From the NCBI RefSeq assembly GCF_002797735.1, contig NZ_PGFG01000001.1, positions 1,426,001-1,490,000 of the forward strand: a DNA stretch of 64,000 bases, written 5' to 3'. The notes under the pieces are model-generated. The model searched no databases, was not told the DNA's origin, and was given only the letters and a program-made list of their open reading frames with translations. Of this stretch, positions 17,255 through 27,871 are shown in pieces. The position numbers and the translations under genes are program-made. Each line of letters begins with the position of its first letter. Position 1 is the stretch's first letter. The stretch comes from Thermoflavifilum aggregans (GTDB lineage: Bacteria; Bacteroidota; Bacteroidia; Chitinophagales; Chitinophagaceae).

Positions 17255-17731
17255 ATGCAATTCTTAGGTGTAGAACTCGACAAGTATGAATTTCGGGCCT
17301 TGCTTACGGCGATGGTGGTGATGACGATTTTTATTTTTTCCATGCTGTATGTGGTGGGAGCCCAGCGCAGTGATGTGCCCCAGTGCGTGAATTTCGACAA
17401 AAGTTATCTGACACCGAGGGTGGATAAGATTGATGATAGTACCTATGAGGTGTATATGGTGGCGCAGATGTGGGGGTTTCAGCCCGATGAAATCCGCATT
17501 CCCGTGGGCAGCACGGTTGATTTTTATCTGACTTCAAAAGATGTGGTGCATGGTTTTTATATTGACGGGAAAGATGTGAACATGATGGCCGAGTATGGCA
17601 ATGTCACCAAACGTACGGCCAAATTCACGACAGCGGGTGTGTACAAAATTTTCTGCCATGAATATTGCGGCGTAGGGCATCAGAATATGGAAGCCCGGAT
17701 TATCGTAGGTTTTCCTTCCAATCAGCAATAA
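17255..17731 (+). CDS. cbaB: ba3-type cytochrome c oxidase subunit II (CuA)
   Basis: The 158-residue protein has one N-terminal membrane helix (about residues 15-37) and a periplasmic cupredoxin domain. The CuA ligands are visible: His in DVVHGFYIDG and the loop CHEYCGVGHQNM, giving two Cys, His and Met. A single helix, rather than two, and the short length mark the ba3/B-family subunit II. It accepts electrons from cytochrome c, probably the membrane-anchored cytochrome encoded at 20093-20662, and passes them to haem b in subunit I. It lies 28 bp after subunit IIa and 27 bp before subunit I. Confidence 0.92.
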   Translation: MQFLGVELDKYEFRALLTAMVVMTIFIFSMLYVVGAQRSDVPQCVNFDKSYLTPRVDKIDDSTYEVYMVAQMWGFQPDEIRIPVGSTVDFYLTSKDVVHGFYIDGKDVNMMAEYGNVTKRTAKFTTAGVYKIFCHEYCGVGHQNMEARIIVGFPSNQQ

Positions 17732-17758
17732 TCATTTCACAATTCAAATGCAGATGAT

Positions 17759-19432
17759 ATGAAAATCAGTCACTGGTTACGCAATGTGATACTTACGGAA
17801 CTGTTTATCCCCATTACACTCCTGATTGTGGGGATATATCATGGGCTTATGCAAACCGTATATCGGGCTGGATTAATCCACCAGTCTTCTTTTGCGGGGC
17901 TCGACTATTATCAGGGGCTTACGTTGCATGGTGTGATCAATGCGCTGGTGCTTACTACATTTTTTGCAGTAGCATTCGGACATGCAACCATTGCTTATTT
18001 TCTGAAAGTGGAGCCACGTAAACAGCCTACAAAGATTTCCATGTGGCTGATGATTGTAGGAACAGCCATGGCGGCCTGGGCCATGTTTGCCGGTAAGGCT
18101 GATGTGCTGTATACTTTCTATCCGCCGCTGAAAGCCCATCCGCTCTTTTATCTAGGCCTAGCTGTGATGATTGTGGGATCATGGATTCCGCTGTTTGACT
18201 GGGTGGGATTGCTGAAGGGCTGGAGAACCAGCCATGCCGGCGAAAAAGTGCCGCTAGCAGTGTGGGGAACCGTCATCAATTTCATCATCTGGTTTACGTG
18301 TACACTGTCAGTCGCTTATGAAGTATTGTTTATGCTGTTGCCCTGGTCACTGGGATGGAAAGCTACGGTGAATGTAGCACTGGCGCGTACATTGTTCTGG
18401 TTCTTTGGACACGCATTGGTGTATTTCTGGCTTCTGCCGGCGTATGTGATGTATTATTCCTTTTTGCCCAAACTCGCCGGCGGAAAGCTATATTCCGATC
18501 TGGTGGGGCGCATTACGTTTGCCATCTTTCTGATATTTTCTATCCCTGTGGGCGTACATCATCAATTCAGTGATCCTAGCATTGAACCCAATACCAAACT
18601 CACCCAATCGTTGCTCACTTTTGGTGTGGCGCTCCCTAGCTTTTTAACCGCATTCACCATGTTTGCAACTCTGGAATATGCGGGACGGAAAAACGGAGGC
18701 AAGGGTTTGTTTGGGTGGATAGGTCGCCTGCCATTTTTTGACAGCAGCCGGTATTTGTTTTCCTATTTCATCTGTGGTTTGATTCTGTTCATTTTCGGGG
18801 GATTTACAGGTATTGTAAATGCTTCGTATGAGCTGAATGCTGTTGTACACAATACAGCCTTTCTACCCGGCCATTTTCACATGACGGTAGCGGGGCCCGT
18901 GATTCTGGCTATGCTGGGCATGAGTGTGTATCTGGTAAGCCAGTTAAAAGGAAAGAAAGTATTTGCACCTGCTTTGAATACTATTGTGCCTTATTTGTGG
19001 ATGATTGGTGTGCTTATTTTTTCCGCTGGTTTGATGTGGGGAGGATTGAAGGGCGAGCCGCGGCGTACCAATCTGGGTCTCAGTTATCTGAACCCCAAGA
19101 GCGATTTGTTTCATCCGCAATGGGTACCTGATACGTTGCTTACTATGTGCGGCGGCTTCATCATGTTTCTGGCAGGTGTATTTTTCTTCATCGTGTTTTT
19201 CGGGACATTTTTCCGGAAGCAAACACAGGAGGCTGATCAACTCGAATTCCCTGTGAGTGAGGCCTTGCATGATGAAAGGATTATTCCCCTGTTTAATGAT
19301 CTGCGCCCCTGGGTGGTTTTAATGGTACTGATTATCCTGATTGCCTATATACCGGCTATCCTGGATGTATTCCGGTTTGCAGGCCCGGGTGCTCCTCCGC
19401 ATGTACCGAATACTCCTATACCTGGCTTGTAA
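17759..19432 (+). CDS. cbaA: ba3-type cytochrome c oxidase subunit I
   Basis: The 557-residue polytopic protein has about 13 membrane helices. Haem and copper ligands are present: His in TLHGVINALV (low-spin haem), His and Tyr in GHALVYFWLLPAY (CuB ligand and the cross-linked Tyr, one helical turn apart), the His-His pair in VHHQFSDP (CuB), and HFHMTVAGP (high- and low-spin haem ligands). Lack of the A-family HPEVYI motif and of the D-channel signature places it in the B (ba3) family. These oxidases reduce O2 to water with high affinity and pump fewer protons. It sits in an operon with subunits IIa and II, an SCO copper chaperone and a cytochrome c. Confidence 0.93.
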   Translation: MKISHWLRNVILTELFIPITLLIVGIYHGLMQTVYRAGLIHQSSFAGLDYYQGLTLHGVINALVLTTFFAVAFGHATIAYFLKVEPRKQPTKISMWLMIVGTAMAAWAMFAGKADVLYTFYPPLKAHPLFYLGLAVMIVGSWIPLFDWVGLLKGWRTSHAGEKVPLAVWGTVINFIIWFTCTLSVAYEVLFMLLPWSLGWKATVNVALARTLFWFFGHALVYFWLLPAYVMYYSFLPKLAGGKLYSDLVGRITFAIFLIFSIPVGVHHQFSDPSIEPNTKLTQSLLTFGVALPSFLTAFTMFATLEYAGRKNGGKGLFGWIGRLPFFDSSRYLFSYFICGLILFIFGGFTGIVNASYELNAVVHNTAFLPGHFHMTVAGPVILAMLGMSVYLVSQLKGKKVFAPALNTIVPYLWMIGVLIFSAGLMWGGLKGEPRRTNLGLSYLNPKSDLFHPQWVPDTLLTMCGGFIMFLAGVFFFIVFFGTFFRKQTQEADQLEFPVSEALHDERIIPLFNDLRPWVVLMVLIILIAYIPAILDVFRFAGPGAPPHVPNTPIPGL

Positions 19433-19446
19433 AACCGGTATTCGTT

Positions 19447-20100
19447 ATGCATCAGTCAAATAAACACATGCGCCGTTGGAAATTGTTGCTGATGGCCTGG
19501 CCTGTAGCTATTCTCGTAGTGTCGGGGATGATATATGCCGTGGTGCAACATCGGGAAACTTTACCTGTGTATGGTCAGCTGGAAGGATGGAACACGCCTT
19601 CGGCTGATACACAGCTCGTGAGCCATTATGTGTTTGTCGATCAGCAGCGGCAGCCGGTAAGTTTCAAAAGTTTTCCGGATAAAATTCTGGTGGTGAATTT
19701 TTTCTTCACCCGTTGTCCGAATGTATGTCCGCGTATGATGCACGATCTGGCCGATGTGGTGGAGCAATTCAAAGCCGATGACCGGGTGCAGTTTATCTCA
19801 CTATCAGTCGATCCGCAATATGATACACCGGAACAACTGCAACATTATGCTTCGTCCCTGGATTTGCCAACCCGGCACTGGGCCTTGCTCACAGGCGATA
19901 AGGCACGTATTTACCGGGCAGCTGTGGTGGGTTTTCATGTGAGTGCATCTTCGGGTGATGGAAATATTCCTGATTTCATCCATACCGATAAAATTATGCT
20001 GGTTGACACACAGGGGCGTATCCGGGGCTATTACAGCGGTATTGTAAAACGTGAAATGGATTTATTAACACAGGATATCAAAAAACTGGAACATGAATAA
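19447..20100 (+). CDS. SCO1/SenC family copper chaperone
   Basis: The 217-residue protein has an N-terminal membrane anchor (about residues 10-32) and a thioredoxin-like domain. The copper-binding site is complete: Cys-x3-Cys in TRCPNVCPRM and the distal His in DFIHTDKIMLVD. SCO proteins deliver copper to, or reduce, the CuA centre of oxidase subunit II. Its place right after subunit I (14-bp gap) supports that role here. Its last 8 bases overlap the following cytochrome c gene, indicating translational coupling. Confidence 0.9.
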   Translation: MHQSNKHMRRWKLLLMAWPVAILVVSGMIYAVVQHRETLPVYGQLEGWNTPSADTQLVSHYVFVDQQRQPVSFKSFPDKILVVNFFFTRCPNVCPRMMHDLADVVEQFKADDRVQFISLSVDPQYDTPEQLQHYASSLDLPTRHWALLTGDKARIYRAAVVGFHVSASSGDGNIPDFIHTDKIMLVDTQGRIRGYYSGIVKREMDLLTQDIKKLEHE

Positions 20101-20662
20101 GTTTGCGTACAAGGGCATGCTTGTTATTTTGGGTTTATGCATGGCTTTTCATGCGCTGGCAGCTGATTCTGCAGCTGTGCGTGGCAATGCTGATCGGGGC
20201 AAGCAATTATTTGAACAGCAGGCGTGTAATTCATGCCACAACATCAATCAACGGGCTGTGGGGCCTGCGCTGGCAGGTGTGGATCAGCGACGCAGCCTCG
20301 ACTGGATTGTGAAGTTCGTTCGTTCAGCCAAAGCCATGATTGATGCAGGCGATCCTACTGCTACTTCCTTGTACAATGAATATCATATCATCATGCCCGA
20401 TCATCCATCCCTGAATCAACAGGATATTCAGGATATTCTGGCTTACATTGATGCAAATGCTCAGGCAGCTCCGGCTTCAGGTCAACCCACCATTACAGCA
20501 CCTGCCGTAGTGGAGCCGAATTATATGCCGCTTTCATTTCAGAAGAATGCCGTGTTTTTCTTAAGCTATTTGTTTGTGGTATTGATTCTGGTGATAGTGT
20601 TGTTGTTTGCCGTGAAGGTAAAAGATGTAGAACGTTCACGCAGCGAACGGCATCTTTCATAG
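20093..20662 (+). CDS. Membrane-anchored monohaem cytochrome c
   Basis: The 189-residue protein has a signal peptide (cleavage near HALA/A), a class I cytochrome c domain with CNSCH haem site at about residue 43 and Met in IIMPDH as the likely sixth ligand, a Pro/Ala-rich linker, and a C-terminal membrane helix (about residues 155-178) ending in charged residues. The anchored domain would face the periplasm and is the probable electron donor to the CuA subunit of the ba3 oxidase encoded upstream. It overlaps the SCO gene by 8 bases and is the last gene of the operon. Confidence 0.88.
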   Translation: MNKFAYKGMLVILGLCMAFHALAADSAAVRGNADRGKQLFEQQACNSCHNINQRAVGPALAGVDQRRSLDWIVKFVRSAKAMIDAGDPTATSLYNEYHIIMPDHPSLNQQDIQDILAYIDANAQAAPASGQPTITAPAVVEPNYMPLSFQKNAVFFLSYLFVVLILVIVLLFAVKVKDVERSRSERHLS

Positions 20663-20714
20663 GATTGAATATAAAATGTCACAATCATTTTTCCATTTCA
20701 TGCAGATGATTCGA

Positions 20715-21746
20715 TCAATAATATGTATGCGTTAACAGATATTGTTGCACGTAGTCTGCAATGCCTTCTTCCAGAGAAGAAAACGGATCAGTGTATCCCG
20801 CTTTTCTCAGTTTATCCATGCGGGCTTCGGTAAAATACTGATAGGTATTGCGGATATCTTCCGGAATCGGAATGTATTGAATCTGCAGAGGCTTGTCCAC
20901 AGCCTCGAATGTAGCCTTTGCCAGATCATAAAAAGTGCGTGCTTTTCCGGTACCGGCGTTGTAGATGCCTGAAGAAGGCAGATGCTGCATGCACCAGAAG
21001 CAGATTTTCAGAATATCTTTCACGTAGATAAAATCACGAAGTTGTTCGCCGTCGCGGTATTCCGGACGATGTGACTGAAACAGGCGCACGATGCCTGTGT
21101 CCCGGATTTGCCGGTATGCATGCCAGATGACGCTGGCCATACGCCCCTTGTGATATTCATTTGGGCCATACACGTTAAAAAACTTCAGCCCATACCAATA
21201 GGGTGGGGTCACATCCTGCGATAATACCCAGAGATCAAATTGTTGTTTTGACCAGCCGTAGGGATTCAGCGGCCTGAGCTCTGGAATGCGTGCATGATCG
21301 TCATCATAACCCTTGCTCCCATCTCCGTATGTGGCGGCCGAAGAAGCGTACAGAAAAGGAATTTGTCGCTTCACGGCGTAGCTCCAGAGTTGCTGGGAAT
21401 ACTGCACATTGAGCCGGTCAAAGATCTGGCGGTTGAATTCCGTGGTATCGGTTCTTGCACCGATATGGAAGATAAAACGGATCGGATGATCCCAGCCTTC
21501 ATGGGCCAGCCAGTCTAGCAGCTGTTCCCGGTCAATGCGTTGAAGATATTGCTTATGTTCGAGATTTTTCAGTTTATCCGGTCTGGAAAAATCATCACTC
21601 AGAATCAAACGTTCATATCCCTGCTCATTTAAATATTTCACCAGACAGCTTCCAATAAAGCCTGCAGCGCCTGTAACCAAGATGATATCCTTGCGGTCGG
21701 GAACCCAGTTTGATGAATGAGATGTTTGCATAGCCTCTGCTGACAT
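20715..21746 (-). CDS. hldD: ADP-L-glycero-D-manno-heptose 6-epimerase
   Basis: This extended short-chain dehydrogenase has a VTGAAGFIGSCLVKYLNEQG Rossmann motif, FHIGARTDTTE, the catalytic Tyr-x3-Lys in NPYGWSKQQFD with Ser in YASSAATYGDG, and FFNVYGPNEYHKG, which together fit HldD/RfaD. The enzyme epimerises ADP-D-glycero-heptose to the L form for LPS inner core. A TTG upstream would extend the frame to 21755; ATGs at 21746 and 21731 are both possible, giving 343 or 338 residues. It follows purL on the same strand with a gap of about 20 bp, an apparent chance operon of unrelated functions. Confidence 0.85.
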   Translation of the reverse strand: MSAEAMQTSHSSNWVPDRKDIILVTGAAGFIGSCLVKYLNEQGYERLILSDDFSRPDKLKNLEHKQYLQRIDREQLLDWLAHEGWDHPIRFIFHIGARTDTTEFNRQIFDRLNVQYSQQLWSYAVKRQIPFLYASSAATYGDGSKGYDDDHARIPELRPLNPYGWSKQQFDLWVLSQDVTPPYWYGLKFFNVYGPNEYHKGRMASVIWHAYRQIRDTGIVRLFQSHRPEYRDGEQLRDFIYVKDILKICFWCMQHLPSSGIYNAGTGKARTFYDLAKATFEAVDKPLQIQYIPIPEDIRNTYQYFTEARMDKLRKAGYTDPFSSLEEGIADYVQQYLLTHTYY

Positions 21747-21767
21747 GCGCAACAATATTTTATGTGT

Positions 21768-24008
21768 TTAAAAAAATGAATGCATATCGGCTGTATCTGT
21801 TTCCATATAACGGGCAATGGTTTCTTCGTATGCTTTTGTCCATGCTGACAATTCGCCCCAGCATTGGCCATCTACCCACAGTTGCTGATCGGCACGCACT
21901 TCACCCAGCAAGCGATGAGGAAAATGTTGTATGGCTTGCAGAAAATTCTTTTCCTTATCGGCTGATACACTCACTACCACACGACTTTGAGATTCTCCAA
22001 ACCAGAAAGCATCTTTGCGGAAAGCCGGGTCGGACTGTACCTGCATACCTAAACGTGCGGCCATGGCCGATTCCAGCAATGCGATCCACAATCCACCTTC
22101 GCTCACATCATGAGCTGAGCGAATCAATCGGGCTTGTATCAGCTGTTGCAAAAGCTGCTGCAGCTGCAGCTCTTCCTGCAGATCGAAGAACGGACAGTTG
22201 CTGTACCGGATTTTTTTCAGGGCATATACATAAGCCGAGCAGCCCACGTCATTTCTGGATTGTCCCAGCAAATAAATCCTATCACCCGGCTGTTTGAAAT
22301 GCAGGGTCATGATATCATCGCGCGATTCCAGCAAACCCAGCATGCCAATTACGGGAGTAGGGTATACGGGACCGTCGGGCGATTGATTGTAAAAGCTTAC
22401 GTTGCCTCCTGTAACCGGTGTGCGGAAAGCCTCGCAAGCCGTGCGCATACCCTGAATGGCCTGTACAAACTGATAATAAACTTCCGGGTCGTAAGGATTG
22501 CCAAAATTCAGGCAATTCGTGATGGCAAGCGGTTTCCCGCCGCTGCAGGCGATATTCCGTGCAGCTTCGGCTACAGCAATTTGAGTGCCTTTGCAGGGGT
22601 CGGCAAAAACGTAAAGACTGTTGCAGTCTGTGGTGAGTGCCAGTATTTTCGAAGTGGGTTTGGCCCATACCAGAGCTGCATCCGCAGGAGCATAGGCTGA
22701 AATATTAGCTGTGCCTACCAGCCGATCGTATTGCTCGTAAATCCATTTTTTGGATGCAAGGGTTGGCAGGCTGGTCAATGCCTTTGCCAGCTCCAAAAGT
22801 TCCAGTGCCGAAGGTTCGGGCAGGCTATTGATTTCAAAGGACTGGCAGGCATCCAGATAGGAAGGCCGGCGATATTCGCGTTCATATACCGGAGCCCCTC
22901 CGCCCACAACAAGACTATCGGCAGGGACAGAGGCTTCCAGCTTACCCTGAAAATAAAACTGCAGCTGAGGCTCCCGGGTTACTTCTCCGATCTGCACACA
23001 ATGCAGGTCCCATTTTTCAAAGATTTTTCTTACTTCCTCTTCCCGTCCTTTTTTCACGACAATGAGCATGCGCTCCTGGCTTTCGCTGATCAAGATTTCC
23101 CAGGCTTTCATACCTGGCTGCCGGGTGGGTACCCGCGAAAGGTCAATGCGCATGCCGTGATTGCCTTTGGCACTCATCTCGGATGTAGAACAGGTAATAC
23201 CTGCAGCACCCATATCCTGCATGCCGATCAATGCACCCGTGGCTACAGCTTCCAAGCAGGCTTCGAGTAATTTTTTTTCTTGGAAAGGATCGCCTACCTG
23301 CACGGCTGGGAGGTCTTCCACGCTATCCTCAGTAATATTGGCTGAAGCAAACGCTGCTCCTCCGATACCATCCTTGCCGGTTTCGGAGCCTACGATCATC
23401 ACGGGATTTCCTTCGCCGGTAGCAATGGCCGAAACCGTGGATCCGATTTTCACCAAACCCACGCTCATCGCATTCACAAGTGGATTGGTATGGTAACAAG
23501 CATCGAAATACACTTCTCCTCCCACGGTGGCCACGCCCAGACAATTGCCATAATGCCCGATACCAGCCACCACACCCCGAAGCAAGTGGCGTGTTTTGGA
23601 TTCTGTGATTTCACCAAAGCGAAGGGAGTTGAGCGCTGCGATGGGTCGGGCACCCATCGTAAAAATATCGCGATGAATACCGCCCACACCTGTGGCAGCT
23701 CCCTGAAAAGGCTCAATAGCAGAAGGATGATTGTGGGATTCAATTTTAAACACACAGGCATAGCCTTCGCCGATATCAACCAGGCCGGCATTCTCTTCGC
23801 CGGCTTTTGCCAGCAGCCGCTCGCCCTCGCGTGGCAGGGTCTTCAGCCAACGAATGGAATTTTTATAGCTGCAATGTTCACTCCACATCACGGAAAACAT
23901 GCTCAGCTCGGTGAAATTGGGCTTGCGCCCCAGCAGTTGTTCGATACGGGCAAACTCTTCGGCTGTTAATCCCAATTGAAGAGCGGTCTCAACGGTAATT
24001 TCCTGCAT
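21768..24008 (-). CDS. purL: Phosphoribosylformylglycinamidine synthase subunit PurL
   Basis: The 746-residue protein is the length of the small (multi-subunit) PurL form found in many bacteria, not the 1,300-residue fused form. It contains SEHCSYKNS near the N-terminus, [23 protein letters not shown] (ATP/FGAR binding), a [17 protein letters not shown] segment and a second half with [17 protein letters not shown] and [11 protein letters not shown]. It converts FGAR to FGAM with ATP and glutamine-derived ammonia, working with PurQ and PurS, neither of which is in this window. The start is ATG 24008, with a 96-bp gap to the divergent membrane-protein gene. Confidence 0.95.
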   Translation of the reverse strand: MQEITVETALQLGLTAEEFARIEQLLGRKPNFTELSMFSVMWSEHCSYKNSIRWLKTLPREGERLLAKAGEENAGLVDIGEGYACVFKIESHNHPSAIEPFQGAATGVGGIHRDIFTMGARPIAALNSLRFGEITESKTRHLLRGVVAGIGHYGNCLGVATVGGEVYFDACYHTNPLVNAMSVGLVKIGSTVSAIATGEGNPVMIVGSETGKDGIGGAAFASANITEDSVEDLPAVQVGDPFQEKKLLEACLEAVATGALIGMQDMGAAGITCSTSEMSAKGNHGMRIDLSRVPTRQPGMKAWEILISESQERMLIVVKKGREEEVRKIFEKWDLHCVQIGEVTREPQLQFYFQGKLEASVPADSLVVGGGAPVYEREYRRPSYLDACQSFEINSLPEPSALELLELAKALTSLPTLASKKWIYEQYDRLVGTANISAYAPADAALVWAKPTSKILALTTDCNSLYVFADPCKGTQIAVAEAARNIACSGGKPLAITNCLNFGNPYDPEVYYQFVQAIQGMRTACEAFRTPVTGGNVSFYNQSPDGPVYPTPVIGMLGLLESRDDIMTLHFKQPGDRIYLLGQSRNDVGCSAYVYALKKIRYSNCPFFDLQEELQLQQLLQQLIQARLIRSAHDVSEGGLWIALLESAMAARLGMQVQSDPAFRKDAFWFGESQSRVVVSVSADKEKNFLQAIQHFPHRLLGEVRADQQLWVDGQCWGELSAWTKAYEETIARYMETDTADMHSFF

Positions 24009-24104
24009 AATAACTTTTCAGATAAATGGAAAGCCTGGCAATAGCCTGCGCAAAAATAAGAGAATAAACTTACCTTGGCTATTTCTAATGCCTGCCGTAT
24101 TTAC

Positions 24105-25418
24105 ATGGGCTGGACCATAGTATTGGGAGGAATTTATCTGGCTCTGGCTTGCTGGTGGATAAGCCGCTGGAAGCGCATTCGTCCGGCCGATCTATCCACC
24201 CGTCTTTTGATCGTGCTTTTCCTTTCCCGGGTGGCCATGGCCTGGTGCTACGGATGGATTCATCAGCGGTATTACACGGGATTCAATGACTCCTGGCGGT
24301 ATTTTCATCGGGCGGTGGAGCTGGTGAGCTGGTGGCATCGCGATTCTCAGGGCCTTTCGCAGTATATCCGCATGAGGCTGGATTATCTGCTTTATCATGA
24401 TTTTTTCGGTGTGTATCATACCTTCTGGCAAAGCAGCGGCAACTACGTGATGATGCTTTTGCAGATGCTATTCAATATTTTTTCCGGCTCATCGTATTAT
24501 GTGAATTGTATTTTTTTTAGTGTACTTACTTTTCCCGGATGGCTGCGCTACATGCAGCTTTATCGCGTGACTGCTGGCATGTCGGCACGGGCATCGTTGC
24601 TTTGGTTTCACCTCCCCGGAATATGGTTCTGGTTCAGCGGTATGCATAAAGATGCGCTTTTGTTCCTTTGCCTGAGCCTGCTTGGCTATCACACCCATCA
24701 GCTGTTGGAAAAAGGGTTCACGTCTTCGGTAAAGGCTACCTTCAGGTTATCAGATGGGATATGGATTCTGTTGAGTTTGATAGGTATTTTGCTGCTGAAA
24801 AATTTTTTGCTGTTGCTGGTATTGCCTGCCTGGCTTGCCTGGGTGTGCAGCATTTACCTCAACAACAAATGGCCTTATCTCAGGCAACGCTTTACCAGGG
24901 GATGGCTGTTTGCATATTGTTTGGCTGGCTGGCTCGTGATCGGCCTCGTGCTGATCTGGACATTTCGGCTTCATCCGTTGCAAGTTGTGGCGGAGCGGCA
25001 GCAAGCCTTTTACAGAGTAGGAGTTGAACTGGGTGCCCATTCCGTTTTACCACCGATTCCGCTTATGTCCGGGTGGATATCGGTGTTGAAAACTCTGCCA
25101 CATGCTTGGTGGCGGGTGTTGGCTTTACCTAATCCTTCGCCATTGCATCCTATGTTGCAAATATCCGTGCAAGGCAATAACCTGCTTTTTCTGGTGTTGT
25201 TATTTACGGGAATATGGATATATGGTCGCACATGGCCCCGGGTACATCCCTGGCTGCTTTTCACCTGTTGGCTTGCGGTAGTTTATCTTTTGCTGATGGG
25301 CTATACGGTATGTATTGCCGGCGCAATGGTTCGTTATCGGGCACTTGCAGAATTTTTTCTTACAGCTCCGGGGATTCAGGCCCTTTCAAAAAGATACATT
25401 AAAAAAAATAATATTTGA
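24105..25418 (+). CDS. Polytopic membrane protein of unknown function (GT-C-like)
   Basis: The reading frame begins at a TTG at 24075, but ATG 24105 (MGWTIVLGG) places a membrane helix directly at the N-terminus and gives 437 residues, so it is preferred. About ten membrane helices are visible. The first external loop has YYTGFNDSWRYF with adjacent Asn-Asp, and a later loop SGMHKDALLFLCLSLL. The arrangement resembles the membrane protein at 3735-4937 (acidic pair after the early helices, then a K-D motif before a helix), suggesting the same broad GT-C or polymerase-like superfamily. No glycan genes are next to it, so its role is unknown. Confidence 0.6.
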   Translation: MGWTIVLGGIYLALACWWISRWKRIRPADLSTRLLIVLFLSRVAMAWCYGWIHQRYYTGFNDSWRYFHRAVELVSWWHRDSQGLSQYIRMRLDYLLYHDFFGVYHTFWQSSGNYVMMLLQMLFNIFSGSSYYVNCIFFSVLTFPGWLRYMQLYRVTAGMSARASLLWFHLPGIWFWFSGMHKDALLFLCLSLLGYHTHQLLEKGFTSSVKATFRLSDGIWILLSLIGILLLKNFLLLLVLPAWLAWVCSIYLNNKWPYLRQRFTRGWLFAYCLAGWLVIGLVLIWTFRLHPLQVVAERQQAFYRVGVELGAHSVLPPIPLMSGWISVLKTLPHAWWRVLALPNPSPLHPMLQISVQGNNLLFLVLLFTGIWIYGRTWPRVHPWLLFTCWLAVVYLLLMGYTVCIAGAMVRYRALAEFFLTAPGIQALSKRYIKKNNI

Positions 25419-25566
25419 TTTTTCATCCAAAATTAGCTTTAAAAATTCAATTTTCGAGTCGTTGATTCTCATTTTTCTGGCAAAAAATCTCTATTTTTTT
25501 GTTTTTTGAGTCAAAAAAATTTGATATTTCGATAAAAACAATTTCCTTTGTGAAAAATTTTACGCG

Positions 25567-27759
25567 ATGCAAAACTTACGTTTAAATGCATTACAGGCGT
25601 TGATCAATGCGCCGATACAAAAAAATGATCTGTCCGGCAAACGCATCTCGGAATTGTTTGCCAGCCGTGTTTTTACTGGCAAGGTAATGCGGGAACATCT
25701 CAGCGATGAAGCGTACAAAAGCCTGCAGATGTCGATCAAGACCGGTACCAAAATCGAACGCAAGATTGCTGATCAGATTGCTGCCGGTATGAAAGAATGG
25801 GCCATGAAGCAGGGCGTAACCCATTTCACGCACTGGTTTCAGCCGTTGACAGGAGCTACTGCCGAAAAACACGATTCCTTTTTTACCATCAAGGGTGATG
25901 GTACTCCTATTGAAACATTTGACGGGGATGCTTTGGTGCAACAGGAACCCGATGCATCGAGCTTCCCTAGCGGAGGGCTGCGCGCTACTTTCGAAGCCCG
26001 CGGCTATACGGCCTGGGATCCCTCATCGCCGGCTTTTATCATGGACATGGGTGCCGGTAAAACCCTATGCATTCCCACGGTTTTTGTGTCGTACAACGGT
26101 GAAGCACTCGACTATAAGGGCCCATTGCTGAAATCAATTGCCGCACTCGATAAAGCAGCTACTGAAGTGTGCAATTATTTTGATCGCAATGTGACCCATG
26201 TGTATTCCACGCTGGGCTGGGAGCAGGAATATTTTGTGGTAGACGAAGCTCTGGCCAATGCACGGCCTGATCTGGTGATGTGCGGCCGTACCGTGGTGGG
26301 CCATGCGCCTGCAAAAGGCCAGCAGCTGGAAGATCATTATTTTGGTTCCATTCCCGAGCGCGTATATGCCTTCATGCGCGATTTTGAGGAAGAAGCCTAT
26401 AAACTGGGCATTCCCCTGCGCACCCGGCACAATGAAGTGGCACCTTCCCAGTTTGAATGTGCACCGGTGTTTGAAGAGGTGAATATTGCCGTGGACCACA
26501 ACCTGCTGATTATGGATCTGATGCAGAAGGTGGCTAAACGGCACAAGCTTAGGGTTTTGTTGCATGAAAAACCTTTCGCCGGTATCAACGGAAGCGGCAA
26601 ACATAACAACTGGAGCATGGCTACCGATACAGGTATTAACCTGCTTTCGCCCGGGAAAACACCTAAAACCAATTTGCTTTTCCTGACATTCTTCATCAAT
26701 ACCATCAAAGCCGTACACGACCATGCAGACCTGCTGCGGGCTGCCATTGCCTCTCCGGGCAATGATTTCAGACTGGGAGCCAACGAAGCGCCTCCTGCTA
26801 TCATCTCCGTATTCATTGGCCATTACCTGACCGATGTGTTGCATGAAATTGAGACGAGGGTGGACAATAAATTCGATGAACAGGATGAAGCTATCCTGAA
26901 ACTGGATCTGCATCGGCATATCCCGGATCTGTTGCTCGACAATACAGACCGAAACCGGACTTCACCCTTTGCATTTACAGGTAATAAATTTGAATTCCGC
27001 GCCGTAGGTTCTTCGGCGAATTGCTCTTCTGCCATGACTACGCTCAATACCATTGTGGCACATACACTCACTCAGTTTAAACAGGAAGTAGACGCATTGA
27101 TCGACAAAGGTGAGAAAAAGGATATTGCCATCCTGCAGGTGCTCCGCCAATACATCATCGATTCCAAACGCATCCTGTTTGAAGGTGATAACTACAGCGA
27201 AGAATGGCAGAAAGAAGCCGAACGCCGGGGCTTGCCCAACATCAAAACCACACCGCAGGCACTGAATGCCCTGGTGAGTGAAAAGGGTAAGCAGGTATTT
27301 ATCCAATCGGGTGTTTTCACAGAAAAAGAAATCCATGCCCGTCATGAAATCCTGCTGGAAGATTATATCAAGAAAGTACAGATTGAAGCCCGCGTGATTG
27401 GCGATCTTTGCACCAATTATATTTTACCGGCTGCCATTCGATATCAGAATGAGCTGATTCAGAATATTGAGGGATTGAAAGCCGCAGGCCTTGATTTATC
27501 GGCTTATCAGACTCAGCTCAACATCCTGAAGAAAATCTCTGAACACATCAATGTGATCGGTCAGCAGGTGGAAGCCATGATTGAAGAAAGGAAAAAAGTG
27601 AACAAAATGACCGATACCTACGAAAAGGCCGTGGCCTATTGTGATCGGGTAAAGGCATATTTTGACACCATCCGCTATCACGCTGATAAGCTGGAGTTTT
27701 TGGTGGATGATCAATACTGGCCTCTGCCCAAATACCGCGAATTGCTTTTCTTGAGATAA
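25567..27759 (+). CDS. glnN: Type III glutamine synthetase
   Basis: The 730-residue protein has the length and motifs of GSIII, the dodecameric form common in Bacteroidota and some cyanobacteria. It shows the GSIII N-terminal region ([14 protein letters not shown]), [46 protein letters not shown], and the active-site region [17 protein letters not shown] followed by [15 protein letters not shown]. It makes glutamine from glutamate, ammonia and ATP. It is monocistronic: a 148-bp AT-rich leader precedes it and a strong intrinsic terminator follows at 27786. No PII or nitrogen-regulator gene is nearby. Confidence 0.95.
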   Translation: MQNLRLNALQALINAPIQKNDLSGKRISELFASRVFTGKVMREHLSDEAYKSLQMSIKTGTKIERKIADQIAAGMKEWAMKQGVTHFTHWFQPLTGATAEKHDSFFTIKGDGTPIETFDGDALVQQEPDASSFPSGGLRATFEARGYTAWDPSSPAFIMDMGAGKTLCIPTVFVSYNGEALDYKGPLLKSIAALDKAATEVCNYFDRNVTHVYSTLGWEQEYFVVDEALANARPDLVMCGRTVVGHAPAKGQQLEDHYFGSIPERVYAFMRDFEEEAYKLGIPLRTRHNEVAPSQFECAPVFEEVNIAVDHNLLIMDLMQKVAKRHKLRVLLHEKPFAGINGSGKHNNWSMATDTGINLLSPGKTPKTNLLFLTFFINTIKAVHDHADLLRAAIASPGNDFRLGANEAPPAIISVFIGHYLTDVLHEIETRVDNKFDEQDEAILKLDLHRHIPDLLLDNTDRNRTSPFAFTGNKFEFRAVGSSANCSSAMTTLNTIVAHTLTQFKQEVDALIDKGEKKDIAILQVLRQYIIDSKRILFEGDNYSEEWQKEAERRGLPNIKTTPQALNALVSEKGKQVFIQSGVFTEKEIHARHEILLEDYIKKVQIEARVIGDLCTNYILPAAIRYQNELIQNIEGLKAAGLDLSAYQTQLNILKKISEHINVIGQQVEAMIEERKKVNKMTDTYEKAVAYCDRVKAYFDTIRYHADKLEFLVDDQYWPLPKYRELLFLR

Positions 27760-27785
27760 TCTTCAGGGGCATGAACCTTACACGC

Positions 27786-27819
27786 AGCGGCACAGCCAGC
27801 TTGTGCCGCTTTTTTATTT
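27786..27819 (+). terminator. Intrinsic terminator after glutamine synthetase
   Basis: A perfect 9-bp stem AGCGGCACA / TGTGCCGCT with a 7-base loop is followed by TTTTTATTT. It lies 27 bp after the glutamine synthetase stop and 52 bp before the thrS start, so it separates the two transcription units. Confidence 0.9.
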
Positions 27820-27871
27820 CCGATGCAATGCGGTTTTTCAGCTAAATTTGCGGGCTGTATTGCAAAAGCTC

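Noticed and set aside
26134-26919. 261-codon open frame antisense to glutamine synthetase
   Set aside because: Shadow frame of a strongly conserved gene; no start context, no recognisable domain.
27803-27871. Extended N-terminus of ThrS from 27803
   Set aside because: The extension overlaps the terminator of the preceding gene, and ATG 27872 gives the normal TGS-domain start.
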